A stretch of 64,000 nucleotides of DNA, taken from Pedobacter sp. (GTDB lineage Bacteria > Bacteroidota > Bacteroidia > Sphingobacteriales > Sphingobacteriaceae). The DNA is taken from NCBI RefSeq assembly GCF_031119335.1, contig NZ_JAVHXT010000004.1:46774-110773 (forward strand), given 5' to 3'. Positions within the stretch are counted from its first letter, which is position 1, and every line of letters begins with the position of its first letter. Shown one piece after another: positions 9,908 to 17,625 of this stretch. The notes under the pieces were generated by a model that did not search any database, had not been told where the DNA came from, and saw nothing but the letters and a program-made list of their open reading frames with translations. The position numbers were made by a program, and so were the translations under genes.

Positions 9908-10001
9908 GCCATACCCCTTTTTCGATTACTTTTTATTGAAGTAGTGTTGCATTAATCCCCCAATTTCATTATATTAGCGAGGAACACACTATTTATAATC
10001 T

Positions 10002-10568
10002 ATGGACGCACTAAACAATCTCGAACCCTTACTTAGGGTATTTTGGTATCTAGCTATACCCATCAGCTTTATCTTCATCATTCAAACTGTAATGACCTTT
10101 ATTGGTGCCGATTCTGGCGACGGTATTGATGCAGATTTTGATGGCGACTTGGACGGCGGCAACGCTCCTTTTCAACTTTTCTCTTTCAGGAACTTGATTA
10201 ATTTCTTACTCGGTTTTAGCTGGACAGGCATTTCCTTCTATGGTTTAATTACCAACAGGCCTATCTTAATCATCTTATCTGTAGTAGTTGGCGTGGCTTT
10301 CATCCTCATTTTCTTCGCCATCATTAAACAGATACAAAAACTAGCGGAAGACAATTCTTTTAAAATCACCTCACTTTTGCACAGAAGTGGTTCTGTTTAC
10401 CTCCGCATTCCCGAAAAAAGAACTGGAATGGGAAAGATACAAGTGAGTGTAAACGGATCTTACAAAGAAGTAGATGCCATTACCAACGATGAACAAATTG
10501 CCAGTGGTGCAGCCGTAAAAATCGTGAAAATAGAAAGTAACAACTTAGTACTCGTAGAAAAAATATAA
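10002..10568 (+). CDS. NfeD-like/OB-fold membrane protein next to flotillin
   Basis: Several TM segments, C-terminal OB-like domain, 1-nt gap to the flotillin gene. Confidence 0.7.
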   Translation: MDALNNLEPLLRVFWYLAIPISFIFIIQTVMTFIGADSGDGIDADFDGDLDGGNAPFQLFSFRNLINFLLGFSWTGISFYGLITNRPILIILSVVVGVAFILIFFAIIKQIQKLAEDNSFKITSLLHRSGSVYLRIPEKRTGMGKIQVSVNGSYKEVDAITNDEQIASGAAVKIVKIESNNLVLVEKI

Positions 10569-10569
10569 C

Positions 10570-12105
10570 ATGGAAAACCTCTTACAATCGCCTATTACCT
10601 TAATTTTAATTGCTGTTATCGTTGTATTTGTAACGCTCTCAGCCTTATTAGCACGTTACAAACGCTGTCCTTCTGATAAAATCTTAGTGATCTATGGAAA
10701 AACAGGTGGCACATCCGCAAAATGTATTCACGGTGGTGGCGCTTTTATTTGGCCGGTAATTCAAGATTTTGCTTACTTAGATTTAAAACCAATTTCTATC
10801 GAAGCAAATTTAGTTAATGCATTAAGTAGACAAAATATTCGTGTAGATGTTCCTTGTCGTTTCACCATCGCTATTTCTACCGAAGCAGATAGTATGAACA
10901 ACGCTGCTGAACGCTTGTTAGGTTTAGCTCCTGCTGATATTCAAGAATTATCGAAAGATATCTTATTTGGTCAGTTGCGTTTGGTAATCGCTACCATGAC
11001 TATCGAAGAAATCAACTCTGACCGTGATAAATTTCTAGATAATATCTCTAAAAACGTTGATACCGAATTAAAGAAAATCGGTTTGAAATTGATCAACGTA
11101 AACGTAACCGATATTAAAGATGAGTCTGGTTACATTGAGGCTTTAGGTAAAGAAGCGGCGGCAAAAGCCATCAACGAAGCGATCATCAGCGTTGCGGAAC
11201 AAACCAAAATTGGTGAAACAGGTAAAGCTATTGCCGATAGAGAAAAAGACGTTCAAATTGCCGAAACCCAACGTGAGCGTGATGTTAAAATCGCCATTAC
11301 TCAAAAAGATAGAGAAATTAGTATCGCTTCTGCGTTTAAAGATGAAGCTATTGGTAAAGCTGAAGCAGAAAGAGATACACGTATCAAAACTTCAGAAGCC
11401 AATGCGATTGCCGTAAAAGGAGAAAACGAAGCGAAGATTGAGATTGCCAGTTCAGATGCCTTGCGTCGTGAAAAAGAAGCTGAAGCTTTGAAAATTGCAG
11501 TAGCCGCAGAGAAAGTACAACAAGCTAAGGCTTTAGAAGCATCGTACTTAGCAGAGCAAAAAGCAGAGGAGGCACGTTCTGAGAGAGAAAGAGCAACTCA
11601 AATCGCAAATATTGTTGTTCCTGCAGAAATTGCCAAGCAGAAAGCGATCATTCAAGCACAAGCCGACGCCGAAACCATTAGAGAAAACGCAAAAGGTGAA
11701 GCTGATGCGATTTATGCGAAAATGGAAGCAGAGGCGAAAGGTTTATTCGAAATCTTGACCAAGCAGGCAGAAGGTTACCGCGATGTGGTTGCCGCAGCCG
11801 GTGGCGACCCAACCAAAGCTTTCCAATTATTGTTAATTGAGAAATTACCTGAATTAGTTAAAACGCAAGTTGAAGCCGTTAAAAATATCAAGATTGATAA
11901 AATTACTGTATGGGATTCTGGTGCTGGAACAGGAGAAAATGGAGCTGGTTCTACAGCAAATTTCGTATCGGGAATGATGAAGACCGTTCCGCCTTTGAAC
12001 GATCTATTTAACATGGCCGGATTAAACTTGCCTACTTACCTAAAAGGAGAGGATACCGAAATAACGCCTACTATTCAGGCCAATGACACCAATCCAAAGG
12101 CTTAA
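10570..12105 (+). CDS. Flotillin/SPFH-family protein (YqiK/FloT-like)
   Basis: N-terminal TM, SPFH domain, long Ala/Glu/Lys coiled coil, C-terminal flotillin region. Confidence 0.92.
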   Translation: MENLLQSPITLILIAVIVVFVTLSALLARYKRCPSDKILVIYGKTGGTSAKCIHGGGAFIWPVIQDFAYLDLKPISIEANLVNALSRQNIRVDVPCRFTIAISTEADSMNNAAERLLGLAPADIQELSKDILFGQLRLVIATMTIEEINSDRDKFLDNISKNVDTELKKIGLKLINVNVTDIKDESGYIEALGKEAAAKAINEAIISVAEQTKIGETGKAIADREKDVQIAETQRERDVKIAITQKDREISIASAFKDEAIGKAEAERDTRIKTSEANAIAVKGENEAKIEIASSDALRREKEAEALKIAVAAEKVQQAKALEASYLAEQKAEEARSERERATQIANIVVPAEIAKQKAIIQAQADAETIRENAKGEADAIYAKMEAEAKGLFEILTKQAEGYRDVVAAAGGDPTKAFQLLLIEKLPELVKTQVEAVKNIKIDKITVWDSGAGTGENGAGSTANFVSGMMKTVPPLNDLFNMAGLNLPTYLKGEDTEITPTIQANDTNPKA

Positions 12106-12141
12106 AACAAGGATGTTTTCATAGTTTAAGTTTAATAAATA

Positions 12142-12180
12142 GAGGCTTCGGAATTAGGTTTTCGAAGCCTCATTCTTTTT
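12142..12180 (+). terminator. Rho-independent terminator
   Basis: GAGGCTTCG...CGAAGCCTC perfect stem followed by ATTCTTTTT. Confidence 0.85.
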
Positions 12181-12224
12181 ATTAACTTTGTACATTCAAA
12201 TTTGTTAGTATAAATAAATTGAAG

Positions 12225-12434
12225 ATGGAAACTTTAGTAATGCACCCTGCCAATAAAGAGCAATTAGCAGCCCTAAAAGCAATTGCTAAGGCCTTGAAAA
12301 TTCCTTTTGAGAAGAAAGAAGACAAGGAGCAATATGACCCTGCTTTTGTGAAAATGGTTAAAGATGCCGACAACAGAGGAAATTTTAAAACCGTAGACCC
12401 CACTGATATATGGGAAAGTTTAGGGTTGAAATAG
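12225..12434 (+). CDS. Type II antitoxin-like protein (DUF2683-like)
   Basis: Small ORF overlapping the toxin gene; start assigned to METLVMHPANKEQLAALKAIAKAL. Confidence 0.75.
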   Translation: METLVMHPANKEQLAALKAIAKALKIPFEKKEDKEQYDPAFVKMVKDADNRGNFKTVDPTDIWESLGLK

Positions 12435-12691
12435 AGGAATTAGCGGATGAGCATTTCCGAAAGCACTTCAAGTCTGGCGATAAAGCTTCAATTAAGAAAA
12501 TCAAACAAATTGTTGCCGAACTAGCAGAACATCCTTTCACGGGAACTGGCAAACCGGAACTTTTACGCAACGAACTTTCTGGATTTTGGTCTCGAAGAAT
12601 AAACAAGAAGGATAGGCTAATCTATAGAGTTGAGGAAGACATTGTATTCGTCTACATCATATCCGCCATGGGTCACTACAACGATAAATAA
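12410..12691 (+). CDS. Txe/YoeB-family mRNA interferase toxin
   Basis: HPFTGTGKPELLRNELSGFWSRRINKKDRLIYRV...MGHY signature. Confidence 0.88.
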   Translation: MGKFRVEIEELADEHFRKHFKSGDKASIKKIKQIVAELAEHPFTGTGKPELLRNELSGFWSRRINKKDRLIYRVEEDIVFVYIISAMGHYNDK

Positions 12692-12694
12692 ATA

Positions 12695-13744
12695 ATGCAA
12701 AGCACAAAAAAGATAGATATCAGGTCGTTAAGTCCAGAACAGTTAGCCCAACATTTTAAGGATATGGGCGAACCTGCCTTTAGGGCCAAGCAAGTCTATC
12801 AATGGCTTTGGGAAAAATCTGCCCGTAATTTCGATGAGATGAGCAATCTCTCGAAAGATTTGCGCAAGAAACTGAACGAAGGCTATACCATCAACACCGT
12901 TGAAATTAGCAACGCACAATTCAGTAACGACCATACCATTAAAAATGCTTTTAGGTTGCACGATGGCAATATTGTAGAGGGCGTTCTAATCCCAACCGAC
13001 GAAAGAATGACTGCCTGCGTAAGTTCGCAAGTGGGCTGTAGTTTAACCTGCAAATTTTGTGCAACAGGTTATATGGATCGTGTTCGTAATTTAAATGCAG
13101 ATGAGATTTACGACCAAGTGGTTTTGATCGATCAACAGGCAAAGAAAAATTACAACATTCCTTTAACCAATATTGTGTACATGGGCATGGGCGAACCTTT
13201 GCTGAATTACGCCAATGTGCTGAAATCTATCGATCGCATTACCGCCCCAGACGGTTTAAACATGTCTTACAAACGTATTACAGTTTCTACTGCTGGTATT
13301 GCAAAAATGATTAAAAAGCTGGGCGATGATGGCGTAAAATTCAATTTGGCACTTTCACTACACGCCGCTAACGACCAAAAACGCCATGAGATTATGCCCA
13401 TTACAGAACATAATTCTTTAAAGGCATTGGCCGAAGCCTTAAAATACTATTTCCAGAAGACGAAAAACCCGGTCACTTACGAGTACATCGTTTTCAATAA
13501 CTTTAATGATGAAATACAGGATGCAATGGAATTGGCCAAATTCTGTAAGCACGTGCCTTGTAAGGTAAACCTCATCGAATACAACCCTATCCAATTTGCA
13601 GATTTTATTAATGCCGAAGGCGATAAAATTGACGCTTTTGCCAATTATCTAAAAAAACAGGGCATCACTACCAACATTAGGCGTAGCAGAGGTAAAGATA
13701 TCGATGCTGCTTGTGGGCAGTTGGCAGTGAAGGAAAAAGCTTAA
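12695..13744 (+). CDS. rlmN: Dual-specificity RNA methyltransferase RlmN
   Basis: Radical SAM CKFCATG, VYMGMGEPLLN, C-terminal AACGQL. Confidence 0.97.
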   Translation: MQSTKKIDIRSLSPEQLAQHFKDMGEPAFRAKQVYQWLWEKSARNFDEMSNLSKDLRKKLNEGYTINTVEISNAQFSNDHTIKNAFRLHDGNIVEGVLIPTDERMTACVSSQVGCSLTCKFCATGYMDRVRNLNADEIYDQVVLIDQQAKKNYNIPLTNIVYMGMGEPLLNYANVLKSIDRITAPDGLNMSYKRITVSTAGIAKMIKKLGDDGVKFNLALSLHAANDQKRHEIMPITEHNSLKALAEALKYYFQKTKNPVTYEYIVFNNFNDEIQDAMELAKFCKHVPCKVNLIEYNPIQFADFINAEGDKIDAFANYLKKQGITTNIRRSRGKDIDAACGQLAVKEKA

Positions 13745-13763
13745 TTATTTTACGAGTTGTGTT

Positions 13764-14372
13764 TCAGTTTTTATACATTGGAGCTATCATTGTCCATAGC
13801 TTTTTTCCCTGTTCAGTTCCTTTTAATTCGTTGCTCAATTTATCAAAATAAATTTTCAATGTGAGCTCGCCCTTAAAATAAGGTGCGGTCTTCGCCAAGC
13901 CTATCAAAATCCGTAATAAAGTTAATGATACTGGAGAATTTGGATATTTATCGAAAAAATCCAAATAGGATTTATTTCGTAAACATAGAAACATTTCATC
14001 CAATTCTAGATTGTATTGCCCGCCTTTAACTATAGCCTCCTTCGCTACTTTTCCAGCGACAATATATAAATTTTCAATCGCTATGGTACGAGAGTCTTCA
14101 AGACCATTCTTTATCATTTGATAAGCTTGCTCATTAGACAAAGAGTCTGACCAGAAAAAGATAGCGCCAAGTTCATAGCCTTCCTTCTTTGGCAACGTTA
14201 TCTTAAAATCCTTATTGATAATTTTGGCGGAAAAGATTTCTTTACCAAACCCCACATAAGCATAAGTAGATTTTCTATCAACGATTTCGCCTGTAATAGA
14301 TATTACCTCAGTCTGCGCATACAGACCGAGGTTTATAAAAACCAAAATAAAAACGGATGCTATAATTTTCAT
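13764..14372 (-). CDS. Secreted protein resembling a DUF4369-type N-domain of TlpA-like proteins, without a thioredoxin domain
   Basis: Signal peptide; ITGEIVDRKSTYAYVGFGKEIFSAKIINKDFKITLP pattern; no CxxC. It lies 17 nt downstream of the GG-leader gene. Confidence 0.55.
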   Translation of the reverse strand: MKIIASVFILVFINLGLYAQTEVISITGEIVDRKSTYAYVGFGKEIFSAKIINKDFKITLPKKEGYELGAIFFWSDSLSNEQAYQMIKNGLEDSRTIAIENLYIVAGKVAKEAIVKGGQYNLELDEMFLCLRNKSYLDFFDKYPNSPVSLTLLRILIGLAKTAPYFKGELTLKIYFDKLSNELKGTEQGKKLWTMIAPMYKN

Positions 14373-14389
14373 CGTTTACTAATTTAATT

Positions 14390-14647
14390 TTAACTGTAAT
14401 GCCCAGGCAAAGTATAAGGCTGAATCATTTCTTCATATGCCTTGATGCAACCCTCCGACCCAGTGTCATACATTATTTGCTTAACTATATCATTTTCCTC
14501 AGCTTCTATATCTCTAGCAAGCTGTTCAGCACACATCTTAAGGGCAGTTTCTGGACTTATAACTCCCCCCATAACTTTTTTCATTTCTTCTCTGCTAAGT
14601 GGTTTCGCTCCCCCAAAATCAATCTTATTTAAATCTAAATTTTTCAT
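14390..14647 (-). CDS. Double-glycine-leader peptide (Bacteroidetes GG-leader natural-product-precursor-like)
   Basis: MKNLDLNKIDFGGAKPLSREEMKKVMGG leader followed by a 57-residue core with two Cys. Confidence 0.75.
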   Translation of the reverse strand: MKNLDLNKIDFGGAKPLSREEMKKVMGGVISPETALKMCAEQLARDIEAEENDIVKQIMYDTGSEGCIKAYEEMIQPYTLPGHYS

Positions 14648-14672
14648 AATTGTACTTTTGACAGTAAGTTTT

Positions 14673-14763
14673 ATAGGCCCTCCACGCTGGCCTATTTACG
14701 GCGATGCCAATAAACGTCGGCATTCGTTTATTAAGGCAGTTTCGCTTGCAATCGTGCTGCCTT
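14673..14763. repeat. Cluster of three consecutive perfect inverted repeats in the divergent intergenic region
   Basis: ATAGGCC/GGCCTAT (14673-14695), AATAAACG/CGTTTATT (14709-14732), AAGGCAG/CTGCCTT (14733-14763). Confidence 0.75.
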
Positions 14764-14818
14764 ATTTATTTTAAAAGCTTTTCATAAAGCTAAACAACTC
14801 ATCTCCTCAGCCAAAATT

Positions 14819-14844
14819 TTCCGTGAATAAAATTATTCACGGAA
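14819..14844. promoter_or_regulatory. Perfect palindrome, 12-bp arms with 2-bp spacer; candidate operator
   Basis: TTCCGTGAATAA-AA-TTATTCACGGAA directly upstream of the XRE regulator. Confidence 0.65.
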
Positions 14845-14947
14845 TTACCTGCGTTACTTTTATCTTTAACAATTACCTACCAATGAATATGTTTAAAGCA
14901 AAATTAGTCCTTGATAAAATTAAGGCAAAACTTTATCACGAGAAGAA

Positions 14948-15307
14948 TTGAAAACCGTTTTTGGCGGTTGCGAAGAATACATTCGCCGCTACCGAGATGA
15001 AAAATGCCTAAGCCAAGGATACATGGCTACCAAATTGGGTATTAGTCAAAGTACCTATCAGAAAATAGAAACGGGAAAAGTTAATGTAACTAAAGAAAGA
15101 TTGCTGGAAATAGCCAATATTTTAGGAAAAGAAATAGAAGATTTTCTGCCCGATAGCAGAAAAAACACCTTAGACAAAAGCGACATAGAAGCTTTAAAAG
15201 AAATTATTACTTTGCAAGCCCAAGAAATAAAAGAGCTTAAACTTTTGTTAAGTCAAAAAGGTTGGTCTTCAACTACCTGTTCCGATTTATCGGAAAGCTT
15301 AGACTGA
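14948..15307 (+). CDS. XRE-family helix-turn-helix regulator
   Basis: LSQGYMATKLGISQSTYQKIETGKVNVTKERLLEIANILG; TTG start overlaps the TGA of a 22-codon ORF beginning at 14883. Confidence 0.85.
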   Translation: MKTVFGGCEEYIRRYRDEKCLSQGYMATKLGISQSTYQKIETGKVNVTKERLLEIANILGKEIEDFLPDSRKNTLDKSDIEALKEIITLQAQEIKELKLLLSQKGWSSTTCSDLSESLD

Positions 15308-15361
15308 TACATCAGTAAAACATAATCTTTCCCAATCAACTAAAATTCATTAACTTGTGTA

Positions 15362-16060
15362 ATGTTTGCCTTGAAACGTTATACCGAAGATCTCATTAAT
15401 CTGCTTTTCCCAGAACTATGCAATGGCTGCGGAAAACTACTTTATCATGGAGAAAAGGATATTTGCACGAAGTGCCTTTTCGATTTGCCTTATACCGACT
15501 TCCATTTGTACCAAGACAATCCAGTAGCTAAACAACTGTGGGGTAGACTAAATGTAAATGCCGCCATGGCCATGCTGTATTTTAAAAAAGCTACCAAAGT
15601 ACAAAACCTGATACACGGGTTAAAGTACGATGGCAAAACTGAAATTGGTATCACCTTGGGTAAATTGCTAGCGAAAAAGGTAATCGAAAGCGAATTTTAC
15701 GCAGATATTGACCTTATTATCCCTGTTCCATTACATCAAAAGAAAATGAGAACTAGAGGTTACAATCAAAGTGAGTATATTGCAGCTGGTTTGGCAGAAG
15801 AACTAAACATATCAGTAAGTACAAAATATTTACTGCGTGATAAATCTACCGAAAGCCAGACCAAAAAGGCAAGATATACCCGTTACGAAAACATGCAAGA
15901 TGTTTTTAGCGTTATTAAAGCCGAAGAGCTCGCAGAAAAACACATCCTTTTAGTAGATGATGTAGTTACTACTGGGGCTACATTAGAAGCTTGCGGAAAT
16001 ATCTTGCTAAACAATGGAATTAAAAAATTGAGCATCGCTGCTGTAGCATTTGCAGAATAA
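15362..16060 (+). CDS. ComF-family phosphoribosyltransferase
   Basis: CNGCGK zinc motif, PVPLHQKKMRTRGYNQSE, LLVDDVVTTGAT PRPP loop. Confidence 0.93.
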   Translation: MFALKRYTEDLINLLFPELCNGCGKLLYHGEKDICTKCLFDLPYTDFHLYQDNPVAKQLWGRLNVNAAMAMLYFKKATKVQNLIHGLKYDGKTEIGITLGKLLAKKVIESEFYADIDLIIPVPLHQKKMRTRGYNQSEYIAAGLAEELNISVSTKYLLRDKSTESQTKKARYTRYENMQDVFSVIKAEELAEKHILLVDDVVTTGATLEACGNILLNNGIKKLSIAAVAFAE

Positions 16061-16126
16061 TGAACCGTCAAAGATTTTAATCTTTGAAAGCTCCATCTGA
16101 CAAATAAAAAAGTTATAAAAAAACAG

Positions 16127-17512
16127 ATGAAAAATAGAATTCTACTTTTCTTTCTTACCATCATTACCTTATCTTTTGCAGCCTGCAATAAAGACGAGGA
16201 TATCACTTTTGACCCCAACGCTAAGCTCAATTTTTCTACTGACAGTGTATTGTTCGATACCGTTTTCACCTCTGTAGGATCGACAGTACGCAGATTTAAA
16301 ATATTCAATTACAACGAAAAAGCCATTAACTTAGATGAAATAAAAATTGGTGGTGGCGCCAATTCTTCTTTCGTGATGAATGTAAACGGAAGGCAAATTG
16401 TTGATGGTAAAAACGTAAAAATTAACGGTAAAGACTCTATCAATATACTAGTTCGAGTTAACATCAATCCAACTCTAGAAAACCAACCTTTTATAGTACA
16501 AGACTCTATTTTGATGTTCTTCAACGGCAAAAAGGAAAGAATACCATTACTTGCTTATGGGCAAAATGCGATATTTCTCAAAAATGCATCTATAAAAACA
16601 AATACCTCTTGGGATAGCAAACTGCCTTACATTATTTCTAGTTCGGTTACTGTTGAGGAAAATGCAACGTTAAGCATCGCTCCTGGCACAAGGGTGTTGT
16701 TCCACAACGGAGCTACCATGCACGTAAAAGGCACTTTAAATGCAGTGGGAACAAGAAAAGATACCATCCTATTTGCTAGCGACAGAACTGAACGCATTTA
16801 CGAAGAAGAGCCCGGACAATGGAATGGTATTCATATTTATGGTAGCAGCAAAAACTCTATAATTAACTACGCGACCATTAAAAACGGCATTGCAGGTATC
16901 ACTGTAGATTCGCTGTCTTCTAATAGCAATCCGAAATTGGTATTGGCAAATACAGTGGTTAAAAACATGCAAGTGGTAGGTTTATTGGGCTACCATACTG
17001 AATTAGCCGCTTACAATAACTTATTCTATAACTGCGGACAGTATTTGATTTACGGAATTGGTGGGGGTAGCTACGACTTAGCCCAAAACACCTTTGCAGC
17101 TTATAACTTTAATTTTGCCCGTAGAACCTCGGCAGTACATCTATCGGATTTTATTAGTGCCACCGAATTTGCACCATTGAAAGCAACTTTAACCAACAAC
17201 ATCATTTGGGGTAGTTTAGAAGATGAATTGACTGTCGAGAAAAAATCAACCGCCGTTTCGGTTATCGATATCAAAAACAATTTATTAAAAACTACGCAAA
17301 GCGGATTTAATGGAAACGGGAACCTAACAAATTCCGATCCCTTATTCATAAACCCTAGACAGGGTAATTTTAAGCTTAACGACAGTAGCCCAGCAAAAAA
17401 CAAGGGTTTAAATTTAATCTCACATCCGTACTTTTCTAGCTATTTATCGAAAGATATATTAGCAAAAGAAAGATTATTTCCTTCTGAATTAGGATGTTAC
17501 GAGGATAATTAA
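16127..17512 (+). CDS. Lipoprotein with predicted right-handed parallel beta-helix
   Basis: Lipobox LSFAAC; repetitive beta-helix-like segments (GQWNGIHIYGSSKNSIINYATIKNG). Confidence 0.75.
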   Translation: MKNRILLFFLTIITLSFAACNKDEDITFDPNAKLNFSTDSVLFDTVFTSVGSTVRRFKIFNYNEKAINLDEIKIGGGANSSFVMNVNGRQIVDGKNVKINGKDSINILVRVNINPTLENQPFIVQDSILMFFNGKKERIPLLAYGQNAIFLKNASIKTNTSWDSKLPYIISSSVTVEENATLSIAPGTRVLFHNGATMHVKGTLNAVGTRKDTILFASDRTERIYEEEPGQWNGIHIYGSSKNSIINYATIKNGIAGITVDSLSSNSNPKLVLANTVVKNMQVVGLLGYHTELAAYNNLFYNCGQYLIYGIGGGSYDLAQNTFAAYNFNFARRTSAVHLSDFISATEFAPLKATLTNNIIWGSLEDELTVEKKSTAVSVIDIKNNLLKTTQSGFNGNGNLTNSDPLFINPRQGNFKLNDSSPAKNKGLNLISHPYFSSYLSKDILAKERLFPSELGCYEDN

Positions 17513-17584
17513 AAAAATATGAACTTTCTGAAAACTTTTTAACCATGCTTCTCGTTTATTATATCGAGAGCGTTAATTTAGATG

Positions 17585-17624
17585 GTAAGGGTCGATAGTT
17601 CCACTCGGAATATCGGCCCTTTAC
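17585..17624. terminator. Probable bidirectional terminator between convergent genes
   Basis: GTAAAGGGCCGATA-type hairpin (GTAAGGGTCGATA...TATCGGCCCTTTAC) between convergent ORFs. Confidence 0.6.
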
Positions 17625-17625
17625 T

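Noticed and set aside
9718-9912. Hydrophobic 64 aa antisense ORF opposite the RluF tail
   Set aside because: Artefact of the Lys/Ala-rich tail read in reverse.
11192-11416. Alternate-frame ORF inside flotillin
   Set aside because: Lys/Leu-rich shadow of the Ala/Glu/Lys coiled-coil codons; no independent coding signal.
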